Shown one piece after another: positions 1 through 7,764 of a DNA stretch of 24,380 bases (position 1 is its first letter; every line of letters starts with the position of its first letter). The translations under genes and the position numbers were made by a program. This DNA is from an uncultured Veillonella sp. (GTDB lineage Bacteria; Bacillota; Negativicutes; Veillonellales; Veillonellaceae): contig NZ_URAR01000024.1 in the NCBI RefSeq assembly GCF_900545795.1, forward strand, positions 1 to 24,380, read 5' to 3'. Below the pieces are notes generated by a model. It saw only the letters and a list, made by a program, of their open reading frames with translations, was not told the origin of the DNA and did no database searches.

Positions 1-69
1 TGCAAACTGCAAACTGCAAACTGCAAACTGCAAACTGCAAACTGCAAACTGCAAACTGCAAACTGCAAA
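1..69. repeat. 7-bp tandem repeat (unit TGCAAAC, about 9.9 copies)
   Basis: Nine perfect copies of TGCAAAC are followed by a partial tenth (TGCAAA). The array touches the window edge, so its true length is unknown. The unit length is not a multiple of three and no gene covers it. The rest of the spacer to 253 is AT-rich and holds no gene. A short inverted repeat at 239-259 (ATCTGAA, 7-nt loop, TTCAGAT) overlaps the stop codon of cdd and could be a weak terminator, but it lacks a clear T-run. Confidence 0.97.
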
Positions 70-253
70 TAGGATTATAGTTTGGATTGTCTCTATGGCC
101 TAGGGTTAAGAAAAATTTAATCCACGTACAGCCCTTGTTTTATTTTAAGCTAGCTCTCAGGCTAGCCTATTGTAAGCTTTCAAACTGTCCAATGGTATTC
201 TGCACACTACTTCGCTGATAAAGGCCTTGCTCAAAACCATCTGAAAAGTAACT

Positions 254-661
254 TCAGATTAAATCTCGCGGTCCAAAGCTCAAAGGAAGTATCTCGTCTA
301 GCTCATAACTAATAATCTTGCCCTTAGGTCCTTCAAAATAAAGTCGTGGAATATTAAATTCCACCATCACCTGCCGGCAAGCGCCGCAAGGCATACAAGG
401 TTCTTCTGGCACACCAACTATAGCCATGGCGATAAACTCTCGACGGCCACTTGCTATAGCCGTTTGAATAGCTACTCGTTCCGCACAATTTGTAAGCCCA
501 TAGGAGGTATTTTCAATATTACAACCTTGTACGGTAGTTCCATCAGCACATAATAACGCTGCCCCTACAGGAAATTTAGAGTACGGGCTATAGGAATTTG
601 CCTGCGCCGCCTTAGCTTCTCGTAATAAAAGTTCAGCATTGACCTGCCTGTTTTTATTCAT
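254..661 (-). CDS. cdd: Cytidine deaminase
   Basis: Hydrolyses cytidine and deoxycytidine to uridine and deoxyuridine in the cytoplasm, feeding the pyrimidine phosphorylase encoded just upstream. The protein has 135 residues, the usual length of the small tetrameric form. The zinc site is clear: C59-A-E61 (E61 is the proton shuttle) and P91-C92-x-x-C95. Three Cys ligands mark the tetrameric class. An in-frame ATG at 724 would add 21 residues; I prefer the ATG at 661 because it has a good ribosome site (GGAAGGAG) and the family starts here. The start overlaps the end of pdp by 8 bp, so the two are co-transcribed and probably translationally coupled. Confidence 0.95.
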   Translation of the reverse strand: MNKNRQVNAELLLREAKAAQANSYSPYSKFPVGAALLCADGTTVQGCNIENTSYGLTNCAERVAIQTAIASGRREFIAMAIVGVPEEPCMPCGACRQVMVEFNIPRLYFEGPKGKIISYELDEILPLSFGPRDLI

Positions 662-1976
662 AGCGCTCCACTCCTTCCGCACTGACCTTAGCCAATACAA
701 GGGGATGCCCTTTTGGAGCTTCACTTCCTATTGAAATGGCCTGTTGCAAAATCCCAGCCCCCAGGGACAATGTATCTTTGGAACTACTTTGCACATAAGC
801 AATCGTCTCTCCAGTACTAACGGCCTCTCCGGTCTTCTTGAGCAAGAGTATACCTGCTTTATAATCTAAGGCGTCCTCTTTAGTATGACGGCCAGCCCCC
901 AAAGCTAATGCCGCATCACCACAGCGTTGCGCATCCATTTTCACAATATAACCAGCCTGCGCCGCCTTAATAGGCATTTCATACAGAGCGTTAGCAAAAT
1001 CATCTTGTAAAAGGGCACTCACATCGCCACCTTGGGCTTTGATTAATTCTATAAACTTCTCATAGGCCTTGCCAGATTCTAATGTTTCTTTAGCCAATAC
1101 TTCGCACTCTTCATAAGTCCCTCGGCCGCCTAATTGTAACATATTAGCTGCTAATACTATTGATTCTGCCGTTAAATCCTCAGGCCCCTTATTAAGTAAA
1201 GTGTCTACGACTTCACGAATTTCAAGGGCATTCCCAATAGCACTGCCTAAAGGTCGATCCATATCAGTAATCAAAGCGATTACCTGGCGCTCATGTTCTG
1301 TTCCAATAGCAACCATCGTGCGCGCTAAAGCTATAGCATCCTCTATGGTCTTCATAAAGGCACCACTGCCCACCTTAACATCTAATAAAATAGCTTGGCT
1401 TCCAGCAGCAATTTTTTTACTCATAACAGAAGACGCTATTAAAGGAATGCTGTCTACCGTCCCCGTTACATCGCGCAATGCATATAATAGTTTATCTGCT
1501 GGCGCTAAATCAGCCGATTGCCCGGTTACAGCAACGCCCACGTCCTTCACAATGGCTAAAAACTCATCTTTGCTTAATGCTACATTGACCTTAGGAATCG
1601 ATTCAAGCTTATCAATAGTCCCCCCTGTATGACCAAGGCCGCGACCAGACATTTTAGGCACTGGCACGCCACAAGCTGCTACAATAGATGCAATAATAAA
1701 GGTTGTCTTATCACCAACACCACCAGTGCTATGCTTATCCACTGTAATACCAGGAATGCTACTTAAATCAATTTGCTGACCAGACTCAGCCATGACCAAA
1801 GTCAAATGCGCTGTTTCCTCATCAGTCATGCCCTGAAAATACACGGCCATGAGCCATGCACTAATCTGATAATCCGGAATATGTCCTGCCACATATTCAT
1901 TCATAATATAGCGCAATTCACTTAAACTATGAGCCTCACCGCGCCGTTTTTTTAGTATCAAATCAATCATGTGCAT
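654..1976 (-). CDS. pdp: Pyrimidine-nucleoside phosphorylase
   Basis: Phosphorolyses uridine, deoxyuridine and thymidine to the free base plus (deoxy)ribose-1-phosphate. The 440-residue length fits the thymidine/pyrimidine phosphorylase family (NP-II). The phosphate-binding stretch KHSTGGVGDK lies at residues 81-90 and the family signature SGRGLGHTGGTIDKLE at 110-125. The sequence resembles Bacillus Pdp (broad pyrimidine specificity) more than a strict thymidine phosphorylase, so I name it pdp; deoA is the alternative. The first ATG (MHM) is 7 nt after GGAG; the second is 13 nt away, so the first is favoured. It sits between deoC (19 bp upstream) and cdd (8-bp overlap) in one operon. Confidence 0.93.
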   Translation of the reverse strand: MHMIDLILKKRRGEAHSLSELRYIMNEYVAGHIPDYQISAWLMAVYFQGMTDEETAHLTLVMAESGQQIDLSSIPGITVDKHSTGGVGDKTTFIIASIVAACGVPVPKMSGRGLGHTGGTIDKLESIPKVNVALSKDEFLAIVKDVGVAVTGQSADLAPADKLLYALRDVTGTVDSIPLIASSVMSKKIAAGSQAILLDVKVGSGAFMKTIEDAIALARTMVAIGTEHERQVIALITDMDRPLGSAIGNALEIREVVDTLLNKGPEDLTAESIVLAANMLQLGGRGTYEECEVLAKETLESGKAYEKFIELIKAQGGDVSALLQDDFANALYEMPIKAAQAGYIVKMDAQRCGDAALALGAGRHTKEDALDYKAGILLLKKTGEAVSTGETIAYVQSSSKDTLSLGAGILQQAISIGSEAPKGHPLVLAKVSAEGVERYE

Positions 1977-1994
1977 AGTCTCACTCCTAACTCA

Positions 1995-2671
1995 TTAGAA
2001 TGTATCATCTAAATGATCTTTTAAAAGCCCTACCGCTGCGCTCGCCCCAAGGCGCGTAGCCCCAGCTTCTAACATAGCCAATAAGTCTTCTACAGTGCGA
2101 AGTCCACCCGCGGCCTTAACAGCCACTTTAGGACCTACAGCTTGCTTTAACAAGGCCACATCACTTACAGTAGCGCCAGCCGTGCCAAAACCTGTTGAAG
2201 TTTTTATAAAATCAGCCCCGGCTGTAGTCACTACTTGTGCAATTTTTACTTTTTCTGTTTCATTTAAATAGCAAGTCTCCACGATGACTTTCAAAATACG
2301 CTTGCCGCATACCTCTTTAATGGCTCTAATTTCTTGTTCAATCACATCAAATTCTGCGCCTTTACTAGCCCAATGGGAATGACCATATCAATCTCATCAG
2401 CACCATCCAACAATGCTTGCTTTGTTTCAAAAATCTTAACTTCCGTTGCTGCGTAGCCTAAAGGAAATCCTATAACTGTACAAATAGGAATAGCCCCCTG
2501 ATACTTTGCCTTAATAGGCTTTACAAATATTGGTGGGATACAAACAGACGCCGTTTTATATACAATAGCCTCTTCCACTAATGCTTCCACTTCAGCTAAT
2601 GTAGCCGTAGGCTTTAATAATGTATGGTCCACCTGTTTTAAAATATCTCGTCCAGTAATAGGTTTCTTCAT
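1995..2671 (-). pseudogene. deoC: Deoxyribose-phosphate aldolase, frameshifted
   Basis: Class I aldolase that splits deoxyribose-5-phosphate into glyceraldehyde-3-phosphate and acetaldehyde, the last step of this operon's pathway. The reading frame is broken. The N-terminal part (2342-2671) runs through DEIDMVIPIGLVK and then stops; the C-terminal part (1995-2345) carries FIKTSTGF (Schiff-base lysine) and VAVKAAGGLRT (second active-site lysine). Adding one base at the CC of 2359-2360 joins them as GLVKGAEFDVIEQEI, which matches the family exactly. The active-site Asp (DEID) and both lysines therefore lie on different fragments. This may be a real pseudogene, a reversible slip, or a sequencing error in a short G-run. 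Ribosome site AGGAGG precedes ATG 2671; the downstream piece could only start at GTG 2345. Confidence 0.9.
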
Positions 2672-2713
2672 AGCGTATATACCTCCTAGAAGCCTTAGAC
2701 TGTAAAATTCAAA

Positions 2714-2742
2714 ATCCTAATTTATATTCTCTAATATATCAA
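2714..2742 (-). promoter_or_regulatory. Candidate promoter of deoC-pdp-cdd
   Basis: On the minus strand TTGATA (2737-2742) and TAGGAT (2714-2719) are separated by exactly 17 bp, about 45 bp upstream of the deoC start. The -35 is 5/6 to consensus and the -10 is weaker. No obvious operator (for example DeoR-like) was recognised. Confidence 0.4.
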
Positions 2743-2757
2743 AGGAATGAAACTATA

Positions 2758-3378
2758 TTAAAAGAATGAAACCTGCTCACCTTGAGCGGCTTGATTCATT
2801 TCCTTACGCTTATCCTCTGTAATAAATGGCGTGCGCTGTAAACCAATGGAAGTAAGCAATCCATCAATGGAATCTACACGCTTTTCCTTGGCTGCTGCTA
2901 CAGCCACTTGAGCGCACACTTCAGCGTCATCTAACGCATAATGATGTCTGAATTTATAACCTAAGTAAGCTCCCATAGTATTTAACTTATGGTTTTCTAA
3001 ATTAGGCCAAACTCTTTGAGAGATCTTAACTGTACAAGCATAATACATATTAGGCCATTCAATATTGTAGTGGTCTAATGTAGCGCGCAATACGCCCATA
3101 TCAAAACGTGCATTATGAGCGAGCAAAATCTTCCCTTTTAAATGATTTTCATAAATAGCAGGCCATAGTTTATCAAACGTCGGTTTATTAACTACTTCAT
3201 TAGGTTGAATCTCATGAATGGCAATGCATTCAGGGTCAAAATTCATAAATGGGGGCTTAATCAAACTATAACCGCGTTTTGTAATAACCCCATTTTCTAC
3301 GGTAACAACTGCTAAAGAGCAAGCACTATTAGCATATTTATTGGCCGTTTCAAAATCGAGTGCAACAAAATCTAACAT
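2758..3378 (-). CDS. DEDDh 3'-5' exonuclease (DnaQ/RNase T superfamily)
   Basis: A 206-residue stand-alone exonuclease with all DEDDh catalytic residues: D8 and E10 in LDFET, D93 in AHNARFD, and H146/D151 in the HxAxxD motif (HHYALDDAE). Such proteins trim 3' ends of DNA or RNA. It is annotated in many Firmicutes as a DNA polymerase III epsilon-like protein, but no polymerase domain is fused and a role in replication proofreading is not shown. A short C-terminal tail (last 30 residues) follows the fold. ATG 3378 follows GAAGGAG with good spacing. It is separated by 86 bp from the deo operon and reads in the same direction, and is divergent from pyrF. Confidence 0.88.
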   Translation of the reverse strand: MLDFVALDFETANKYANSACSLAVVTVENGVITKRGYSLIKPPFMNFDPECIAIHEIQPNEVVNKPTFDKLWPAIYENHLKGKILLAHNARFDMGVLRATLDHYNIEWPNMYYACTVKISQRVWPNLENHKLNTMGAYLGYKFRHHYALDDAEVCAQVAVAAAKEKRVDSIDGLLTSIGLQRTPFITEDKRKEMNQAAQGEQVSFF

Positions 3379-3571
3379 ATAATCTCCTTCTAACGTCTTT
3401 ACATCATCTATATATTATTCATCAGTATAAAAATTTAATAAACTATATTTTTCGATATAGCCTAATTAATATTATATACCATATAGCAAGCATTAAGAAG
3501 TCATATTCTAAAATACGCACCATTAAGGTGAGCCTAAAGGACTTGTGTTTGGTCAATTTTACAAATGTAAT

Positions 3572-3599
3572 TTGACTTTATCTATATTTTATGTAAAAA
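3572..3599 (+). promoter_or_regulatory. Candidate promoter for pyrF-pyrE
   Basis: TTGACT (3572-3577) and TAAAAA (3594-3599) lie 16 bp apart, about 80 bp before the pyrF start. The -35 overlaps an imperfect inverted repeat (TCAATTTTACA / TGTAATTTGA, about 3552-3575). The leader between promoter and start contains three CATATG hexamers (3625, 3634, 3650). No PyrR-type attenuator was recognised. Confidence 0.35.
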
Positions 3600-3678
3600 T
3601 TATTTGAATATCTTTTTGTAAGCTCATATGAGACATATGAACTTATGCACATATGCTGACCTAAAAGGAGGTTTCACA

Positions 3679-4398
3679 ATGGCAGATGATAGACTCATAG
3701 TGGCCTTGGACGTAGCTAGTTTAGATGATGTCAAAGAACTAGTAACTACCTTAGGCGATTCCGTTTCGTATTACAAAGTGGGCATGGAACTTTTTTATGC
3801 CGCTGGGCCTAATACAATTTCATATTTACGGGAGCAAAATAAATCTGTATTTCTAGACTTAAAGCTACATGATATTCCAAATACAGTAGCTCAAGGTGTA
3901 ACCTCTTTAACTCGTCTCGGTGCGAAGCTCATTACTTTGCATAGCCAGGGCGGCCCAGTTATGATGGAAAAAGCCGCTGAAGCAGCTACCAAAGCAGCGC
4001 AGGAGCTACAAGTAGAGCGTCCTAAATTATTGGCCGTCACTGTACTCACTAGCTTCGACGATGAAGCTTGGACCGCTACAGGCGGGCAATTGCCAATTAG
4101 AGATCAAGTTGTGAAACTCGCCAAACTAGCTAAAGCCTCTGGCATGGACGGCGTAGTAGCGTCTCCATTAGAAGCGAAAGCCATTCGTGAAGCTTGCGGA
4201 GAGGACTTCCTCATCGTTACCCCTGGCATCCGCCCTAGCTTTGCAGCGGCGAATGACCAAAAACGTATCGCTACGCCTAAGAGCGCCTTACAAGATGGCG
4301 CATCCAAGCTCGTTATTGGTCGACCTATTACCAAAGCATCAAACCCACCAGAAGCTGTGGAATTGATTATAAAAGAAATGGAGGCAATCAACAAATGA
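3679..4398 (+). CDS. pyrF: Orotidine-5'-phosphate decarboxylase
   Basis: Decarboxylates OMP to UMP, the last step of de novo pyrimidine synthesis. The 239-residue TIM-barrel protein carries the catalytic Asp-Lys-Asp pattern in LDLKLHDIPNTV (D60, K62, D65), an N-terminal LIVALDV strand and the phosphate-binding TPGIRP and VIGRPIT segments near the C-terminus, typical of the short bacterial class. The frame is open from an ATG at 3628, but ATG 3679 follows a strong AAGGAGG at 3665-3671 and gives the family length. Its stop overlaps the pyrE start in an ATGA, so the pair is translationally coupled. The neighbouring deoxynucleoside salvage genes are on the other strand. Confidence 0.97.
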   Translation: MADDRLIVALDVASLDDVKELVTTLGDSVSYYKVGMELFYAAGPNTISYLREQNKSVFLDLKLHDIPNTVAQGVTSLTRLGAKLITLHSQGGPVMMEKAAEAATKAAQELQVERPKLLAVTVLTSFDDEAWTATGGQLPIRDQVVKLAKLAKASGMDGVVASPLEAKAIREACGEDFLIVTPGIRPSFAAANDQKRIATPKSALQDGASKLVIGRPITKASNPPEAVELIIKEMEAINK

Positions 4399-4982
4399 TG
4401 ACTGAACAAGAAGTAAAACAATTATTAATTGATACTAAGGCCATTTTAGAAGGCCATTTCCTACTTACCTCTGGTTTACACAGCCCTATGTATGTAGAAA
4501 AATTCAATGTATTACAACATCCAAAATACACTGAACGCCTTTGCCAAGAATTGGCTGAACGCTTCCGCGATCAAAATGTTGATCTCGTTATTGGACCAAT
4601 GACTGGCGGTATCTTATTAGCTCACGAAGTAGGTAAAGCATTAGGCACACGCGCCATTTTCACAGAGCGCGAAAAAGGTAAAATGACTCTTCGCCGTGGC
4701 TTCCGCATTGAGCCAGGTACACGTGTACTCATCGTTGAAGACATTGTAACAACTGGTGGCTCTGTACAAGAAGTAGTTGATGTAGTCAATGCATCTGGTG
4801 GCGAAATTGTAGGCGTTGGCTTGCTCGTAAATCGCAGTGGTGGCAAAGCTGAATTTGGCGTGCCAAATGAAAAAGTACAAGCCCTTCTCAACTTAACAGT
4901 TCCTACTTATCAACCAGATGAATGCCCACTTTGCAAAGACCAAGTGCCTATGACAGAGCGCGGTAGCAAACATATTAAATAA
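4395..4982 (+). CDS. pyrE: Orotate phosphoribosyltransferase
   Basis: Joins orotate to PRPP to make OMP, the substrate of the adjacent PyrF. The 195-residue protein has the type I PRTase fold with the PRPP loop VLIVEDIVTTGGS at 111-123 and the flexible catalytic loop around EREKGKMTLRRG (91-102). The C-terminal CPLCKDQ segment is typical of the longer PyrE subgroup in Firmicutes and archaea. The start overlaps the pyrF stop by 4 bp; a second ATG three bases downstream is equally possible. The gene is followed by a strong hairpin terminator at 5112-5178, so pyrF-pyrE is likely a complete two-gene unit here, apart from the other pyr genes. Confidence 0.97.
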   Translation: MMTEQEVKQLLIDTKAILEGHFLLTSGLHSPMYVEKFNVLQHPKYTERLCQELAERFRDQNVDLVIGPMTGGILLAHEVGKALGTRAIFTEREKGKMTLRRGFRIEPGTRVLIVEDIVTTGGSVQEVVDVVNASGGEIVGVGLLVNRSGGKAEFGVPNEKVQALLNLTVPTYQPDECPLCKDQVPMTERGSKHIK

Positions 4983-5111
4983 TTTTACAAATTTAATCGG
5001 GATTAATTAGCTCATACCTAATAATCCTCAAAAACTTAACAATGCTAAACTGAACCTATCTATGAAAAATACATCAGTCGTGGCATTGCATAGGAAATAG
5101 CTAAATAAATA

Positions 5112-5178
5112 AAAGCACTGTTATACTAAAGCTCACTCTTTCTCAAGAGTAACAAGCCCTAGTATAGCAGTGCTTTTT
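5112..5178. terminator. Bidirectional terminator between pyrE and the CsoR gene
   Basis: A long stem, AAAGCACTGTTATACTA paired with TAGTATAGCAGTGCTTT (one G-U/G-T position), has a loop of about 30 nt that contains its own small hairpin (CTCTT/AAGAG). T-runs follow on the plus strand and on the minus strand, so it can serve both converging genes. It reaches the last bases of the CsoR gene. Confidence 0.8.
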
Positions 5179-5690
5179 TATTTTATAAATCGATCGATAG
5201 CCTCATTTAATTTCGCCAAAGTCTCATGGTCATTTTGCTTTACCGCTTCCACCAAGCAATGTTCAATATGGTCCTTCATAACCACTCTGCTTACACCTTT
5301 CACAGCAGAATCAACGGCCGCTAATTGAACTAATACTTCACTACAATCTCGCCCTTGCTCCACCATTCTCTTCACAGACTCTAAATGACCTATAATCCGC
5401 GATAGGCGATTAAGTACCGCCTTAGTTTGCGTATGGGAATGCGTATGACCATGACTATGCCCGTCATTACTATCCGAAGCCTGTTCATGCACATGATGAT
5501 GTAAATGTTCATGGCTATGCTCCATAGTTACACCATGAGTATGTTTATGTGCTCCATCATGTGTATGTTCATGTGCCTGATTATGCTCCGTAGTTACACT
5601 GTGAGTATGTTCATGTGCTCTACGCTCTGTATGTTCATTACTATGTCCATCAGTGACGCCCATAGTACGAGCTTGTTTTTTCTCCTTCAT
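5178..5690 (-). CDS. CsoR/RcnR-family metal-sensing repressor with His-rich N-terminus
   Basis: Residues about 88-170 are a complete CsoR (DUF156) four-helix repressor domain. The copper-type ligand triad is present with correct spacing: C116, H141 and C145 (C-x24-H-x3-C), so Cu(I) is the best guess from the domain alone; nickel RcnR proteins have His at the last place. The first 86 residues are unusual: 24 histidines in HEHTH-type blocks, arranged as imperfect internal repeats. Family members normally have about 90-110 residues in total, so this one is nearly doubled. The tail could buffer or scavenge Ni, Zn, Co or Cu. It has its own promoter and no efflux pump beside it; the nearest neighbour is a peptide/nickel-type importer upstream. 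Start ATG 5690 follows AAGGTGG; an internal ATG at residue 10 is possible. Confidence 0.88.
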   Translation of the reverse strand: MKEKKQARTMGVTDGHSNEHTERRAHEHTHSVTTEHNQAHEHTHDGAHKHTHGVTMEHSHEHLHHHVHEQASDSNDGHSHGHTHSHTQTKAVLNRLSRIIGHLESVKRMVEQGRDCSEVLVQLAAVDSAVKGVSRVVMKDHIEHCLVEAVKQNDHETLAKLNEAIDRFIK

Positions 5691-5720
5691 TCGCCTATCA
5701 CCACCTTATAAATAATATCT

Positions 5721-5761
5721 ATTATACCATATACCAGGTGAGATAGGCCTTATACCATATA
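5721..5761 (-). promoter_or_regulatory. Extended -10 promoter of the CsoR gene with a 12-bp direct repeat
   Basis: On the minus strand TGGTATAAT (5721-5729) is a perfect extended -10, about 30 bp from the start codon, with no good -35. The 12-mer TTATACCATATA occurs at 5722-5733 and again at 5750-5761 (28 bp apart), so a second -10-like element lies upstream. The repeat may be an autoregulatory site, but it is not the usual G-tract palindrome of CsoR operators. The remainder of the spacer (5762-5964) shows nothing I can name. Confidence 0.45.
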
Positions 5762-5964
5762 AAATCATCTAAAATAATAGCGAACTAAACACTTAACTAT
5801 GTAACAGCCTAATCACTTAAGCCCTATGCTAACGCAGTAAAGTGGATAGTGACTAATATTCTAAACTAGATACGAGTCTTTTAAACGGGGTACTGACTAG
5901 CATTTCACACATTATGAGCTACCCATCCTACTGTCCTATAGACTTAGCCAATAGTGCCACAATA

Positions 5965-7716
5965 CTATTTTGTTGGTGCCCGTTTTACATAACGAAAGGC
6001 TTCCATCAATCGCTTCAAGATATCACTCTTAGGCTTCGTCAATAGCTCCTCTACAGCTCCACTTTCAACAATTCGCCCTTGACCTATCACATACATGCGA
6101 TGGCAAAGTGCTCTAACAAAGTCTAAGTCATGAGTAATAATGAGTCCACCTATATGCGAGGACTCTTTGATATATTTTAAATACGCAATAATTTCTAGTG
6201 CCGTCTGCCTATCAAGGGCTGAAGTAATTTCATCACAAAGTAGCAACTTCGGATTACTTATGAGCGCTCGCGCTATAGCTGCTCGCTGTCCTTCGCCACC
6301 GCTAAGTTGGCTCATATATTTATCGCCATATGGGACTGGCAATAATACGGACTCTAATGCCGCCTCCTCTATGGACATATCTCTTTCTTTAGCGTCTAAA
6401 ATATAATGACTAGATGTAGGCACACAGCACTTCTCATCAGATTTGTCCTTATGGAATATATCTCGCCTAGAGCTCCTAGCCGCTTCTAAACTCCAGCGCA
6501 AAGTCTTCTTAGGATTAAAGGCACTTTGTGGTTGTTGAAAGATTGGCTGAACTATTGTACCTAGTTGAGCTAAACTAATTGACCGTACATCATGTCCATC
6601 TAAATATGCTGAACCTTCATATTGCTGTAATAAACCGCAAGCTATCTTAAATAAACTGCTTTTACCAGCCCCACTAGGTCCTACAAGGCCAACCCATTCC
6701 CCGGACTGAATTTGTAGACTCACATCCGATACAGCTTGAAAATGCTTCTCCCCCTTTCCATATGTAATGCTCACATGCTTAAATTCTAAAAGGGGCGCAG
6801 CACCAACTTCATTAGTGTCCTTTGCTAATGGCTTGCCCCACCGACTTACGGAACGATTAGTATCAACTGCTAATGACTCACCTCGGTGATTCACGGAACT
6901 ACTATTTACTGGGTTACTATTCACTGAACTGCCATCTAAAGACAATGCACCTTGATGGTTATTAACTAGATTTAGAACACCCTCTCTTATTTCATAAATA
7001 CGACCACCTAAATGAGTAAGTAATTCCTTTTGGTGAGTCACAAATAAAAGGGCACATCCTGTTTCCTTGGTTACACGCTTGAGTAACTCTACTAAAGCAA
7101 TTTGTCGTTCTAAATCCAATGCAGCAGTCGGCTCATCAGCTAATAACAATTCAGGTTTTGGCAATAAGGCTACCAACAAGGCGACTCGTTGAATCATGCC
7201 ACCAGAAAGCTCCTGAGGATATAATTTTAAAAAGTCCAAGGATAAATCTAAACTCTTAGCTAAATCCTGTATCCGTTCCAGCCCTGCAGTCCAAGATAAA
7301 CCAATGGCTTGGCATATTTCTTTTATTTGATTTTCCAAAGTCCTTCGCGGCACAAAGGACGCAAGGGCATCTTGAGGCATATAGGCTAAGCGCTTACCAC
7401 GAAGGCTTTGCCACGTTGCTTCACTTTGTGGTATAGGCTGTTCAAACACCTTGCTGTCTTGCCAATGAATCACCCATTCAGGGCCTAAGACACCACAAAG
7501 GGCTTTTAATAAAGTACTTTTACCGATTCCACTGGGCCCTACAAGACCGACTGCTTCCCCGCGTTTAACCATAATATGTGCCTCTTTAATAATAGAAGTC
7601 CCTCGATGGTCAATGCTAACATGGTCTAAATATAATACACAACCAAAACGTGTTTCTGGCGCTATAGATTTATCTTCATACTTAGCCAAATTTACAGCTT
7701 TATCTATGCTTTCCAC
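5965..7716 (-). CDS. Fused double ATPase of a peptide/nickel-type ABC importer
   Basis: One 583-residue chain carries two complete nucleotide-binding domains, corresponding to the separate DppD/DppF or NikD/NikE subunits. Domain 1: Walker A GPSGIGKST (60-68), LSGGM signature (170-174), Walker B LLLADEP (190-196), H-loop H228. Domain 2: Walker A GPSGAGKSS (346-354), LSGGE (471-475), Walker B LLLCDE (491-496), H-loop H529. The linker (about 255-305) is Asn/Ser-rich and contains a 15-residue tandem duplication. It energises uptake through the two permeases encoded upstream. The start is GTG 7716, 7 nt after AGGAGG; no better ATG exists. It is the last gene of the operon. Substrate (oligopeptide, nickel or metallophore) cannot be fixed from the ATPase. 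Confidence 0.93.
   Translation of the reverse strand: MESIDKAVNLAKYEDKSIAPETRFGCVLYLDHVSIDHRGTSIIKEAHIMVKRGEAVGLVGPSGIGKSTLLKALCGVLGPEWVIHWQDSKVFEQPIPQSEATWQSLRGKRLAYMPQDALASFVPRRTLENQIKEICQAIGLSWTAGLERIQDLAKSLDLSLDFLKLYPQELSGGMIQRVALLVALLPKPELLLADEPTAALDLERQIALVELLKRVTKETGCALLFVTHQKELLTHLGGRIYEIREGVLNLVNNHQGALSLDGSSVNSNPVNSSSVNHRGESLAVDTNRSVSRWGKPLAKDTNEVGAAPLLEFKHVSITYGKGEKHFQAVSDVSLQIQSGEWVGLVGPSGAGKSSLFKIACGLLQQYEGSAYLDGHDVRSISLAQLGTIVQPIFQQPQSAFNPKKTLRWSLEAARSSRRDIFHKDKSDEKCCVPTSSHYILDAKERDMSIEEAALESVLLPVPYGDKYMSQLSGGEGQRAAIARALISNPKLLLCDEITSALDRQTALEIIAYLKYIKESSHIGGLIITHDLDFVRALCHRMYVIGQGRIVESGAVEELLTKPKSDILKRLMEAFRYVKRAPTK
6811..6900. repeat. 45-bp tandem duplication inside the ATPase linker
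   Basis: Two similar 45-bp units begin at ATTAG 6811 and 6856. They encode 15-residue units of the form SVNHRGESLAVDTNR and SVSRWGKPLAKDTNE. A shorter Ser/Asn-rich stretch (SSVNSNPVNSS) next to them may be an older remnant. Because the period is a multiple of three the frame is kept and only linker length changes. Confidence 0.75.
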
Positions 7717-7764
7717 TGAAGGACCTCCTTTCTTTTTTCAGACACCCACCGGTCCTAAACCTTA

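Noticed and set aside
1201..1632. Plus-strand frame of 143 codons inside pdp
   Set aside because: Shadow of a well-conserved gene on the other strand; no motif and no ribosome site.
2342..2365. Programmed -1 frameshifting in deoC
   Set aside because: The shift direction would fit, but no slippery heptamer or downstream pseudoknot is visible; an indel in a short G-run is simpler.
3360..3575. Plus-strand frame of 71 codons before pyrF
   Set aside because: AT-rich low-complexity translation, overlaps the exonuclease start region, and includes the candidate pyrF promoter.
5505..5711. Met-rich plus-strand frame opposite the CsoR gene
   Set aside because: It is the antisense of His codon repeats (CAT/CAC read as ATG/GTG) and has no ribosome site.
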